From Paracoccus sp. (in: a-proteobacteria) (GTDB taxonomy: Bacteria; Pseudomonadota; Alphaproteobacteria; Rhodobacterales; Rhodobacteraceae): DNA of 41,212 nt. The stretch is taken from the NCBI GenBank assembly GCA_030538425.1, contig JAUNTZ010000022.1:1-41212 (forward strand). Reading direction: 5' to 3'. Under the pieces are notes generated by a model. That model did not search any database, was not told the origin of the DNA, and saw nothing but the letters and a program-made list of their open reading frames with translations. Positions 32,878 through 41,212 of this stretch are shown in pieces. The position numbers and the translations under genes were made by a program. The first letter of the stretch is position 1. The number at the start of each line of letters is the position of its first letter.

Positions 32878-33564
32878 CTAGAGCGCAAAGGAAAGCCGAT
32901 GGTCAGGCCGGTAAACTCTGCGCGAGAGCGCGACCGCATGGCCCTGCAACCAGGCCGCCTGTTCCATCATCAGAGCCGACAGACCGGGCCTGACGCCAAG
33001 CGTCATGGCGGATTCCGCATCGACCTCAGAGGCGAACAGCGTCATCCGCATTTGCAGCGGCGGCAGGTTTTCACGCACCCATTCAAACGCATCCCTCTGG
33101 CCCAGAATTTCAGAGGTCAGGCCGGGTGTCTGGGACGGGTTGATATAGGTCGTGGTGCAGCAATAGGCGTCGCTATTGGCGCTTTGCAGCGTGTGGACGC
33201 GCAGCATTTCGCTGTTATCCTCATCGAGATGAAGCGCGTTGGCCACCGTGGCGGGCGGGACGGTGAGGCGGCTGTCGATGAGGTTGTAGTGATAGACCGC
33301 GCCGGTCGCCTCGATCTCCTGACGGGCAAGCTGGGTCTCAAGCGCCTCATGCTCGGGCTGGGCAATCACGCGCGTGCCGACCCGCCTGCGCCGGTCAACG
33401 ATACCATCCTGCGCAAGCGCGCCAAGCGCGCGGTTGACCGTCGCGCGGGCGCAGCCCAGTTCCTGCGCCAGGCAGGCTTCGGTCGGGATGATCTGGCCGG
33501 GCGGCCATTCACCGCTGCGAATGCGGTTCAGCACAACGGCTTGAACCGATTGCCATGTGTTCAT
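32878..33564 (-). CDS. GntR/HutC-family transcriptional regulator
   Basis: About 228 residues. The N-terminal winged HTH reads SVQAVVLNRIRSGEWPPGQI, then IPTEACLAQELGCARATVNR. The rest is a UTRA-type ligand domain as in HutC. The effector is unknown; HutC itself senses urocanate, but no hut genes are here. ATG at 33564 fits the family N-terminus; ATG at 33627 is an alternative with AGGCAGAG upstream. Two 16-bp palindromes lie between it and the divergent rnhB and are likely autoregulatory operators. A weak 5-bp stem with a T-run (32837-32854) follows the stop and may be its terminator. Confidence 0.85.
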   Translation of the reverse strand: MNTWQSVQAVVLNRIRSGEWPPGQIIPTEACLAQELGCARATVNRALGALAQDGIVDRRRRVGTRVIAQPEHEALETQLARQEIEATGAVYHYNLIDSRLTVPPATVANALHLDEDNSEMLRVHTLQSANSDAYCCTTTYINPSQTPGLTSEILGQRDAFEWVRENLPPLQMRMTLFASEVDAESAMTLGVRPGLSALMMEQAAWLQGHAVALSRRVYRPDHRLSFAL

Positions 33565-33709
33565 ACGGTGATGATCGGCGGGGCGAATGCGCGGAGAGCG
33601 TCTTGGGAAGCTGTGTTCGGGTTTCATCTCTGCCTGTCGTGCCAAGGAAAACGGAGGAGTCAGAGGGAAAACGGACGGCACTGGGAATATGGATATAACA
33701 AAACAAATC

Positions 33710-33725
33710 TGAACTCATCAGTTCA
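33710..33725. promoter_or_regulatory. 16-bp palindrome 1 (TGAACT-N4-AGTTCA)
   Basis: TGAACTCATCAGTTCA has perfect 6-bp arms and a 4-bp centre, in the AT-rich divergent region between the GntR gene and rnhB. Its centre is 21 bases, about two helical turns, from palindrome 2, suggesting cooperative binding by the adjacent GntR dimer. Confidence 0.5.
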
Positions 33726-33730
33726 ATTCA

Positions 33731-33746
33731 TGCAAGATATATTGCA
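33731..33746. promoter_or_regulatory. 16-bp palindrome 2 (TGCAA-N6-TTGCA)
   Basis: TGCAAGATATATTGCA has perfect 5-bp arms and a near-symmetric centre. It lies about 40 bases before the rnhB start. It differs in sequence from palindrome 1, so the two may bind different proteins. Confidence 0.45.
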
Positions 33747-33784
33747 GGCCCCTGCGGTGCAACACTCAATTTCCTTTGCAACAA

Positions 33785-34418
33785 ATGACATTTTTGCCAG
33801 ATTTTTCACATGAAGCAGATGCCTTGCGGCAGGGCGCCCTGCGTGTCGCGGGTGTTGATGAGGTGGGGCGCGGGCCCTTGGCGGGGCCGGTGACGGCGGC
33901 GGCGGTGGTTCTGGAGCCCGGCGCCATTCCCGAAGGTCTCAACGATTCCAAGAAGCTGAGCGCGGCCCGGCGTGAGGCATTGGCCGCGCAGATCGTGGAT
34001 AGTGCCGACTGGGCTGTGGCGCATATCTGGCCCGAAGAGATCGACCGGCTGAATATCTATCACGCCGCGCATCTGGCCATGTGCCGGGCCTTGGCGGGAT
34101 TGCGCGCGGCGGCGGATTTCGCGCTTGTCGATGGCAACCGCCTGCCGCGCGACCTGCCCTGCGCGGGGCTGGCGGTGGTCAAGGGCGACGGGCGGTCGTT
34201 GTCGATTGCGGCGGCCTCGATCATCGCGAAGGTGGCGCGTGATCGGATCATGGTGGATTTGGCGCAACAGTTCCCCGCCTACGCTTGGGACCGCAATGCG
34301 GGCTATCCGACGAAACAGCATCTCGACGCGTTGGAAAGCCACGGCGTGACCCCATATCATCGGCGCTCTTTCCGGCCTGTCCACAATATCTTGTGTCGAG
34401 ACATTTCCACAAGTGATT

Positions 34419-34420
<2 letters not shown>
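33785..34420 (+). CDS. rnhB: Ribonuclease HII
   Basis: A 211-residue enzyme that cuts RNA in RNA:DNA hybrids and at single misincorporated ribonucleotides. The DEDD-type site is present: D25 and E26 in VDEVGRGPLAGPV, D116 in LVDGNRL, and a C-terminal acidic residue in VARDRIM. The ATG at 33785 (MTFLPDFSHEADAL) is taken; TTG at 33776 is in frame but less likely. No strong ribosome site is visible. It lies directly upstream of ccrM in the same direction, an adjacency recurrent in alphaproteobacteria. The first GANTC site of the ccrM leader overlaps its stop codon. Confidence 0.95.
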
Positions 34421-35613
<1,193 letters not shown>

Positions 35614-35670
35614 CCCAACCCAAGTTTCGCCACATTCGCGCCCGCGCTCGTTCGTGGCGCGAATGACCTT

Positions 35671-35700
35671 GCCCTGATCGCGCTGCGGTCAGGGCCTTTT
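35671..35700 (+). terminator. Rho-independent terminator after ccrM
   Basis: GCCCTGA (35671-35677) pairs perfectly with TCAGGGC (35689-35695) over an 11-base loop, then CTTTT. It ends ccrM transcription and overlaps the 3' end of the convergent alkB-type gene by a few bases. Confidence 0.7.
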
Positions 35701-36819
35701 GATGTCAGGCATGGGCGTCGCGTGGCGGTTATAGGCGCTCCAATCCGTGATCTCGGGGTAGAACTGCCGTCGCCACGCCCGCACGCGCGGGTTCATCCGC
35801 CTGCGCCACAAGGGCGGGACCATCGCCAGAAAGGTCATCGCCGGATAGCCAAGCGGAAGCTGCGGGGCCTCATCCTCAGCATAGGTTTGCAGCAGGGGAA
35901 AGCGGCGCGCGGGTTTGTAATGGTGATCCGAATGGCGTTGCAGGTTGATGAGCAGCCAGTTCGAGGCCGTATGCGCGGCGTTCCAGCTATGATGCGGGCG
36001 GACCGGCTCATACCGCCCATCGCCCAGATGGCGGCGGGTCAGGCCGTAATGTTCCACATAATTGGTCAGCTCCAACTGCCAGACCGCAACAAAGGCCTGC
36101 CAGAGAAACAGCAAAAGCCCGACCCAGCCGCCAAGGATCGCCGCAAGCGCAAGCATCCCCGCCTGCAAGGCGGCATAGCGCCAGAACGGGTTGCGCAGAT
36201 CGAAGGGGCCACGCCCCGCGCGGGCCAGCCGCGCGACCTCGGCCCGCCACGCGCTGCGGGGACAGTCGCGCAAAACGCGCCAGAAAAAGCGATGAAACCC
36301 TTCGTTGTAGCGCCCCGTCACCGCATCGCGCGGGGTGCCGACCCAAGAATGATGGACCAGCAGATGTTCCGTCCGAAAATGCGAATAAAGCACCGAGGCC
36401 AGCAACAGATCGCCCAGCCACCGCTCAACCGCGTTGCGCTGATGCAGCAATTCATGGGCGTAAACGATGCCGATGGTGCCAGAGGCCACGCCGATGGCAA
36501 AGAACAGCCCGGCCAGCTCCCATCCCGACAGGCCCGCGCGGGTGCCATACCAGATCGCGCCGAAGATCATCGCGAATTGCAGCGGGAACCAGATGATCGT
36601 GACGGCGCGATACCAGAAGAGTTCCGCCTCTGCCGCGTCAGTCTCAGGGTTCGTCTCATTCAGCCCAAGCGCCATATCCAGAGCGGTGACCAGCGACCAC
36701 GCATAGGCCGGGACCAGCAGCCACCACCACGCGCCTTGCGAGGCGGCAAGCGCGACAAGCGGCACCACACCCAGCGACAGCCAGAAGGGCGCGGCGGTTT
36801 TCCAGCTATGTTGGCGCAT
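35689..36819 (-). CDS. alkB: AlkB-type non-haem di-iron monooxygenase
   Basis: About 376 residues with multiple membrane helices. The three histidine clusters are YAHELLHQ, HFRTEHLLVHH and LQRHSDHH, plus the AlkB signature NYVEHYGL. These bind the di-iron centre that hydroxylates the terminal carbon of alkanes. The ATG at 36819 (MRQHSWKTAAPF) is preferred: GGGGA lies seven bases upstream. ATG at 36825 is almost on top of that site. No rubredoxin or rubredoxin reductase gene is next to it, so electron partners are elsewhere. Family call is good; chain-length preference is not predictable. Confidence 0.88.
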   Translation of the reverse strand: MRQHSWKTAAPFWLSLGVVPLVALAASQGAWWWLLVPAYAWSLVTALDMALGLNETNPETDAAEAELFWYRAVTIIWFPLQFAMIFGAIWYGTRAGLSGWELAGLFFAIGVASGTIGIVYAHELLHQRNAVERWLGDLLLASVLYSHFRTEHLLVHHSWVGTPRDAVTGRYNEGFHRFFWRVLRDCPRSAWRAEVARLARAGRGPFDLRNPFWRYAALQAGMLALAAILGGWVGLLLFLWQAFVAVWQLELTNYVEHYGLTRRHLGDGRYEPVRPHHSWNAAHTASNWLLINLQRHSDHHYKPARRFPLLQTYAEDEAPQLPLGYPAMTFLAMVPPLWRRRMNPRVRAWRRQFYPEITDWSAYNRHATPMPDIKRP

Positions 36820-36850
36820 CGTCATGTCCCCGATGTAATGCGGCAGGCGG

Positions 36851-36881
36851 CGAAAACAAAGCCCCGGCGCGGGGCCGGGGC
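36851..36881 (-). terminator. Rho-independent terminator after ilvE
   Basis: On the minus strand, GCCCCGGC (36881-36874) and GCCGGGGC (36868-36861) form an 8-bp stem with a 5-base loop, followed by TTTGTTTTCG. It lies 26 bases after the ilvE stop and 32 bases before the chosen alkB start, separating the two genes. Confidence 0.75.
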
Positions 36882-36906
36882 AATGTGTCAACGGGTCGCG
36901 GGGGCC

Positions 36907-37776
36907 TCAGGCGCGGACAAGCGCCTCATAGGCCTCGGAAATCTCACGGGTCAGTTGCCCGACCTGGAAGTGATAATCCCCGATCTGGCCCACCGGCGTG
37001 ACCTCGGCGGCGGAGCCGGTCAGCCAGCATTCCGAGAAATCGGCCATTTCCTCGGGCTTGATGCGGCGTTCGTGAACGGTGATGCCGCGATCTTTCAGCA
37101 GCTCGATCACCGTGCGGCGGGTCAGCCCGTTCAGGAAACGGTCGGCCTGCGGGGTGTGAACCTCACCGTCCTTGACGAAAAAGATGTTCGCGCCGGTGGC
37201 CTCAGCAACGTAACCCTCCCAATCCATGAACAGCGCGTCGGAACAGCCTTTGGCCTCAGCCGCGTGTTTCGACATGGTGCAGATCATGTAAAGCCCGGCG
37301 GCCTTGGCGGCGGTGGGGATCGTCTCGGGCGAGGGGCGCTTCCATTTGGCGATGTCCAGCTTCGCGCCCTGCCATTTCGCATCGCCGTAATAGCTGCCCC
37401 ATTTCCACGCCGCGATGGCCACGCGCACCTTGTTGCGCGCCGCCGAGACGCCCATATCCGGCCCCGAGCCGCGCCATGCGACAACCCGGACATAGGCATT
37501 GTCCAGCCCGTTGGCGTCCAGCACTTCACGTTTCGCCGCGTCCAGTTCCTCGGCGGAATAGGGGATCGGCATATCCATCAGCTTGCCCGATTCCAGCAGG
37601 CGCAGGGAATGTTCGTGCGATTTGAAGATCTTGCCGTCATAGCACCGCTCACCCTCGAAAACCGAGCTGGCATAATGCAGCGCATGGGTCAGGACGTGAA
37701 CCTGCGCGTCGCGCCAGTCCACCATTTCGCCATCCATCCAGATCTTGCCGTCGCGGTCGTCGTAATCGCCTTCCAT
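36907..37776 (-). CDS. ilvE: Branched-chain amino acid aminotransferase
   Basis: A 289-residue class IV PLP aminotransferase making valine, leucine and isoleucine from their keto acids. Seen: IWMDGEMVDWRDAQVHVLTH near 15-34, SSVFEGERCYDG near 38-49, the PLP-lysine region ICTMSKHAAEAKG near 165, and EGYVAEATGANIFFVKDG near 187-204. The ATG at 37776 has a strong AGGAGG five bases upstream; a longer version to 37812 would cover the regulatory repeats. It works after IlvD, also in this window. It is divergent from the MarR gene and likely shares its operators. Confidence 0.94.
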   Translation of the reverse strand: MEGDYDDRDGKIWMDGEMVDWRDAQVHVLTHALHYASSVFEGERCYDGKIFKSHEHSLRLLESGKLMDMPIPYSAEELDAAKREVLDANGLDNAYVRVVAWRGSGPDMGVSAARNKVRVAIAAWKWGSYYGDAKWQGAKLDIAKWKRPSPETIPTAAKAAGLYMICTMSKHAAEAKGCSDALFMDWEGYVAEATGANIFFVKDGEVHTPQADRFLNGLTRRTVIELLKDRGITVHERRIKPEEMADFSECWLTGSAAEVTPVGQIGDYHFQVGQLTREISEAYEALVRA

Positions 37777-37798
37777 CAGAGCCTCCTGCTCATTTGCA

Positions 37799-37864
37799 AT
37801 AGTTGCGCGCAACGCCCCGGTTTCCGGCAGATAGTTGCGTGATATGGCGAATCGCTAACTATTG
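37799..37864. promoter_or_regulatory. Three ATAGTTGCG-type elements between ilvE and the MarR gene
   Basis: ATAGTTGCG occurs at 37799-37807 (extended to the palindrome GTTGCGCGCAAC, 37802-37813) and at 37831-37839, exactly 32 bases apart. A third, inverted and imperfect copy (CGCTAACTATTG) is at 37853-37864. They fill the divergent promoter region and are probable operators, most simply for the adjacent MarR-family regulator. Confidence 0.55.
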
Positions 37865-37922
37865 TCGCTTGGAAAGTCAACAAGGCTGACTTAAACAGGG
37901 GCAAGCGAGACATGAGACCACG

Positions 37923-38447
37923 ATGCAGCCACGCCACGCCAATTTGCCGATAACGCCGCAGGGTGACAGCCTGCTTTTCCTGACCGATGAGCAGATCCGG
38001 CGCGGGATTGAGGCGATGTTCTTTGCCTATCGCGCCTTTACGGCGGACCCCGACCTGATTCTGGCCGATCTGGATTATGGCCGCGCCCATCACCGCGCCT
38101 TGCACTTTATCGCGCGCAATCCCGGGCTGACCGTCTCATCTCTGCTGGATATTCTGGGCGTCACCAAACAGTCGCTGAACCGGGTGCTGCGCGGGCTGAT
38201 CGAGGACGGGCTGGTCGAAAGCCGGGTCGGCAATCGCGACCGGCGTGAGCGCCAGCTGTATCTCAGCGAAAGCGGAGCCGATCTGGAGCGCCGCCTGTCG
38301 GATGCGCAGCGCGCGCGGATGCGGGCCGCCTATCGCGCGGCGGGGCCGCAGGCGGTCGCGGGCTTCTGGCAGGTGCTGGAGGCGATGATGGACGGCGAGA
38401 CACAGCGCCAATATGCCGGGCTGCGCGATCCGGGGGCGCGGGAATGA
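37923..38447 (+). CDS. petP: MarR-family regulator, PetP-like
   Basis: A 174-residue winged-helix regulator. The HTH region is GLTVSSLLDILGVTKQSLNR followed by VLRGLIEDGLVESRVGNRD, and the beta-wing is RDRRERQLYLSE. Its coupling to an OmpR-type response regulator by an ATGA overlap, with no histidine kinase between, matches the petP-petR pair known from Rhodobacter capsulatus, which controls the cytochrome bc1 (pet) operon. The pet operon itself is not in this window, so the symbol is a probable assignment. Repeated ATAGTTGCG elements lie upstream. ATG at 37923 is the in-frame choice. Confidence 0.75.
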   Translation: MQPRHANLPITPQGDSLLFLTDEQIRRGIEAMFFAYRAFTADPDLILADLDYGRAHHRALHFIARNPGLTVSSLLDILGVTKQSLNRVLRGLIEDGLVESRVGNRDRRERQLYLSESGADLERRLSDAQRARMRAAYRAAGPQAVAGFWQVLEAMMDGETQRQYAGLRDPGARE

Positions 38448-39160
38448 GCGCCGATGCGCATATCCTTGTCGTCGATGATGACGAACGCATCCGCGCGCTG
38501 CTGCGGCGCTTTCTGATGCGAAACGGCTATCTGGTGACGACCGCCGCCGATGCCGCCCATGCCCGCCGCCTGCTGCGGGGTCTCGATTTCGACCTGATCG
38601 TTCTGGACGTGATGATGCCCGGTGAGGACGGGCTGAGCCTGACCGCCGATCTGCGCAAGCGGCTGAAAACGCCCGTGCTTTTGCTGACCGCGCGGGGGGA
38701 GACGGGCGACCGCATCGCGGGGCTTGAGGCGGGCGCGGACGATTACCTGCCCAAACCGTTTGAGCCGCGAGAGCTGTTGCTGCGCATCGCCGCAATCCTG
38801 CGCCGCGCGCCCGCGCCGGAACAGGCGGGGCCGAAATATCTGTCGCTTGGCCCGCTGCGCTATGATGCTGAGCGCGGCGCCTTGTGGCAGGGTGAGACCC
38901 TGCTGCGCCTCACCGGGACCGAGGCGGTTTTGCTGCGCCGTCTGGCCGAAACGGCGGGTCAGCCGGTCAGCCGCGCCGACCTGATCGAGGAGTTGGGCCG
39001 CGCGCCCGGCGGTTCCGCGGGCGGCGATGTGGCTGAGCAATCAGAACGCGCCATCGACGTGCAAATCACCCGCCTGCGCCGCAAGATTGAGCCCGAGCCG
39101 AGAGAGCCGCGCTATCTGCAAACCGTGCGCGGCGCGGGCTATATGCTGGTGCCGGATTAG
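38444..39160 (+). CDS. petR: OmpR/PhoB-family response regulator, PetR-like
   Basis: A 238-residue response regulator. The receiver domain has the acidic pocket VVDDDE near 9-14, phosphoacceptor D55 in LIVLDVMMPGEDG, and the switch residues LLLTARGE and K in DDYLPKPFEP. The C-terminal winged helix ends DVQITRLRRKIEPEPREPRY, then LQTVRGAGYMLVPD. No sensor kinase gene is adjacent, consistent with PetR, for which kinase-independent activity has been discussed. ATG overlaps the MarR stop. A strong bidirectional terminator follows. Confidence 0.85.
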   Translation: MSADAHILVVDDDERIRALLRRFLMRNGYLVTTAADAAHARRLLRGLDFDLIVLDVMMPGEDGLSLTADLRKRLKTPVLLLTARGETGDRIAGLEAGADDYLPKPFEPRELLLRIAAILRRAPAPEQAGPKYLSLGPLRYDAERGALWQGETLLRLTGTEAVLLRRLAETAGQPVSRADLIEELGRAPGGSAGGDVAEQSERAIDVQITRLRRKIEPEPREPRYLQTVRGAGYMLVPD

Positions 39161-39168
39161 GCATAGCA

Positions 39169-39194
39169 AAAGGGCGGGAAAAACCCCGCCCTTT
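39169..39194. terminator. Bidirectional terminator between petR and dnaJ
   Basis: AAAGGGCGGG (39169-39178) pairs perfectly with CCCGCCCTTT (39185-39194) over a 6-base A-rich loop. T-rich ends follow on both strands, so it can end both the response-regulator and the dnaJ transcripts, whose stops lie on either side. Confidence 0.85.
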
Positions 39195-39200
39195 GTGTTG

Positions 39201-40349
39201 TCAGCCGCCCCAGAAGCTGCGCACCTTGTCGAAAAAGCCTGAGGATTGGGGTGAGTTGTCGGCCTTGATCTCTTCAAACTCGCGCAGAAGTTCTTTCTGG
39301 CGGGCGGTGAGGTTGACGGGGGTTTCGACGGTCAGCTCGATCACCATATCGCCGTAATCGCCGCCCGCGCCGGGGCCGTGGCGCAAAGGCGGCATCCCCT
39401 TGCCGCGCAGGCGCATCTGGCGGCCGGACTGGCTGCCCGCAGGCACCTTCACCTGCGATTTTCCGCCATCCACCGTCGGCACCTCGACCTCACCGCCAAG
39501 CGAGGCCGTCACCATGCTGACCGGCACCTGACAGGCCAGTGTCTTGCCGTCGCGCAGGAAAATCGCGTGTTCTGCGACGCTGACAAAGATATAGAGATCG
39601 CCCGAGCCGCCGCCGCGCAGGCCCGCCTCACCCTCGCCCGCAAGGCGGATGCGGGTGCCGGTCTCAACCCCGGCGGGGATGTTCACTGCCAGCGAGCGGC
39701 GCTTTTCGACCCGCCCCGCGCCCGCGCAGGCGGCGCAGGGGTTCTTGACCATCTGGCCCGCGCCGTTACAGGTCGGGCAGGTGCGCTCGACGGTGAAAAA
39801 GCCCTGTTGCGCGCGGACCTTGCCCATGCCGGAACAGGTCGGGCAGGCGACGGGCTCAACCGCGCCCTCGGCGCCGGTGCCGTTGCATTCCTCACAGGAC
39901 ACAGAGCCCGGCACATTGATGGTTTTCTGCACGCCCGCATAGGCTTCTTCCAGCGTGACCGACAGGTTATAGCGCAAATCCTGCCCGCGCTGCGCCCGCG
40001 AGCGGCCCGCGGCCCCGCGACGCCCGCCCATCATGTCGCCGAACAGATCCTCGAACACGTCGGCAAAGGCGGAACCGAAATCGGGATGGCCCTGACCGCC
40101 GCGCCCGAAACCGCCCATCCCGCCATTCATCCCCGCATGGCCGAAGCGGTCATAGGCGGCCTTTTTCTGTGGGTCTTTCAGGCAGTCATAGGCTTCGTTC
40201 ACCTCTTTGAACTGCGTCTCGGCCTCTGCCGATGAGCCGTTGCGGTCGGGGTGAAGTTCCCGCGCCTTGGCGCGATACGCCTTCTTGATGTCATCGGCCC
40301 CGGCACCTTTGTTAAGGCCCAGAGTGTCGTAATAGCAGCGTTTTGCCAT
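39201..40349 (-). CDS. dnaJ: Chaperone DnaJ
   Basis: A 382-residue type I J-protein, co-chaperone of DnaK. The J-domain has HPD in ARELHPDRNGSS near 33-44. A Gly/Phe-rich region (GGMGGFGRGGQG) follows, then four zinc-binding CxxCxGxG motifs (CEECNGTG, CPTCSGMG, CPTCNGAG, CAACAGAG) and the C-terminal client-binding domain. Three ATGs occur in a row (40355, 40352, 40349); the last, seven bases after AAGGA, fits best. It lies downstream of dnaK on the same strand with a large inverted repeat between them. Confidence 0.97.
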   Translation of the reverse strand: MAKRCYYDTLGLNKGAGADDIKKAYRAKARELHPDRNGSSAEAETQFKEVNEAYDCLKDPQKKAAYDRFGHAGMNGGMGGFGRGGQGHPDFGSAFADVFEDLFGDMMGGRRGAAGRSRAQRGQDLRYNLSVTLEEAYAGVQKTINVPGSVSCEECNGTGAEGAVEPVACPTCSGMGKVRAQQGFFTVERTCPTCNGAGQMVKNPCAACAGAGRVEKRRSLAVNIPAGVETGTRIRLAGEGEAGLRGGGSGDLYIFVSVAEHAIFLRDGKTLACQVPVSMVTASLGGEVEVPTVDGGKSQVKVPAGSQSGRQMRLRGKGMPPLRHGPGAGGDYGDMVIELTVETPVNLTARQKELLREFEEIKADNSPQSSGFFDKVRSFWGG

Positions 40350-40367
40350 CATCATGTCCTTACGGAA

Positions 40368-40401
40368 CGGGCCGGCCCGCCGGAAATCGGGGGCCGGCCC
40401 G
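40368..40401 (-). other. 11-bp perfect inverted repeat between dnaK and dnaJ
   Basis: CGGGCCGGCCC (40368-40378) and GGGCCGGCCCG (40391-40401) are exact reverse complements with a 12-base loop. On the dnaK-dnaJ mRNA it forms a very GC-rich hairpin ending 18 bases before the dnaJ start. No U-tract follows, so it is more likely a partial attenuator or an RNA stability/processing element than a full terminator. Confidence 0.6.
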
Positions 40402-40415
40402 CAATCAAGTCGCGC

Positions 40416-41212
40416 TTACTTGCGCTTGTCGTCGCCCAGGTCTTCGAAATCGGCGTCAACGATGTCGTCATCGACTTCGCGCGGGCCTTCCTCGCCCGCG
40501 TCATCGGCGGTCTCGGATTGCTGCGATTTGTAGATCGCCTCACCCAGCTTCATCGACGCATCCATCAGGTTCTGGATGCCGCCCTTGATCTTGCCCGCGT
40601 CGTCAGACTTGAGCGATTCCTCAAGCGCGCCAATCGCCAGTTCGATCGCCTCAACGGTCGAGCCATCCACCTTATCGCCGTGTTCGTCCAGCGATTTGCG
40701 GGTCGAGTGGATCAGGCTTTCGGCCTGATTGCGCGCCTCGACCAGTTCGCGGCGGCCCTTGTCGGCCTCGGCATTGGCTTCGGCATCCTTGACCATCTTT
40801 TCGATCTCCTCGTCGGTCAGACCGCCAGAGGCTTGAATGGTGATGCTTTGTTCCTTGCCGGTGCCCTTGTCACGCGCACCGACCGACACGATGCCGTTGG
40901 CGTCGATGTCGAAGGTCACCTCAATCTGCGGCATGCCGCGCGGGGCAGGCGGGATATCCTCAAGGTTGAACTGGCCCAACAGCTTGTTGTCAGCGGCCAT
41001 TTCGCGTTCGCCCTGGAAGACGCGGATCGTCACCGCGCTTTGGTTATCCTCAGCGGTCGAGAAGGTTTCCGATTTCTTGGTCGGGATCGTGGTGTTACGG
41101 TCGATCAGACGGGTGAACACGCCGCCTTGGGTTTCGATCCCCAGCGACAGGGGCGTCACGTCCAGCAGAACCACGTCTTTCACGTCGCCTTGCAGAACAC
41201 CGGCCTGAATGG
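40416..41212 (-). CDS. dnaK: Chaperone DnaK (C-terminal part, runs off right edge)
   Basis: The last 265 residues or so of the Hsp70 chaperone. The interdomain linker and substrate-binding domain are clear: [20 protein letters not shown], then [24 protein letters not shown] and [20 protein letters not shown]. The helical lid follows, and the acidic tail ends [14 protein letters not shown], the usual alphaproteobacterial ending. The N-terminal ATPase domain lies beyond the window. The frame is open through the edge, so the true start is outside. dnaJ follows 66 bases later. Confidence 0.97.
   Translation of the reverse strand, partial: IQAGVLQGDVKDVVLLDVTPLSLGIETQGGVFTRLIDRNTTIPTKKSETFSTAEDNQSAVTIRVFQGEREMAADNKLLGQFNLEDIPPAPRGMPQIEVTFDIDANGIVSVGARDKGTGKEQSITIQASGGLTDEEIEKMVKDAEANAEADKGRRELVEARNQAESLIHSTRKSLDEHGDKVDGSTVEAIELAIGALEESLKSDDAGKIKGGIQNLMDASMKLGEAIYKSQQSETADDAGEEGPREVDDDIVDADFEDLGDDKRK

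Noticed and set aside
35722-37842. A 706-codon plus-strand open frame
   Set aside because: It runs antisense to both alkB and ilvE and through a terminator; the minus-strand genes have clear catalytic motifs.

Overview
The window is about 41 kb of high-GC chromosome from an alphaproteobacterium, most likely a Rhodobacterales (Rhodobacteraceae) species. This rests on the CcrM methylase next to RNase HII, the alphaproteobacterial flagellar gene order (flgB-flgC-fliE-fliQ-flgF-flgG-flgA-flgH-fliL with fliI divergent), a MarR/OmpR-type pair resembling PetP/PetR of Rhodobacter, a free-standing Hint-domain protein and the dnaK-dnaJ pair. The genus is not determined. No tRNA, rRNA, transposase, phage gene or CRISPR array was seen; most of the window is dense core chromosome.

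Layout. 1-361: cidA/lrgA-type membrane protein (minus, runs off the left edge), divergent from smc. 510-7438: plus-strand run of smc, a secreted YbjN-domain protein with three internal repeats, a RidA-family protein, a glycerophosphodiester phosphodiesterase and zapE. 7435-11595: minus-strand kinase-like protein, Hint protein, folC and accD. 11693-16364: plus-strand cardiolipin synthase, pterin carbinolamine dehydratase, ilvD and two lineage-type hypotheticals. 16455-17917: minus-strand GNAT and molybdopterin-binding-domain genes. 18020-18823: map. 18820-20670: metF and metR, divergent, with two MetR-like boxes between them. 20731-21519: a SuhB-type inositol monophosphatase.

21520-22705 has no convincing gene. 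It holds five degenerate tandem copies of the 3' end of the adjacent glycosyltransferase gene (22706-23635), separated by a repeated spacer; this is the most unusual feature of the window. 23689-28158 is a minus-strand flagellar rod/ring/export operon. fliI and a Crp/Fnr regulator run the other way from a shared intergenic region with two CtrA-like boxes.

30425-32819 holds an extensin-like putative peptidase and an L,D-transpeptidase, probably co-transcribed cell-wall genes. 32878-35613: a GntR/HutC regulator divergent from rnhB, then ccrM with three GANTC sites in its leader. 35689-37776: AlkB-type monooxygenase and ilvE. 37923-39160: MarR regulator plus response regulator. 39201-41212: dnaJ and the 3' part of dnaK, which runs off the right edge.

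Shared themes are envelope and flagellum building, cell-cycle and chromosome functions (smc, zapE, ccrM, possible CtrA control), one-carbon and methionine metabolism (folC, metF, metR, map) and branched-chain amino acid synthesis (ilvD, ilvE).
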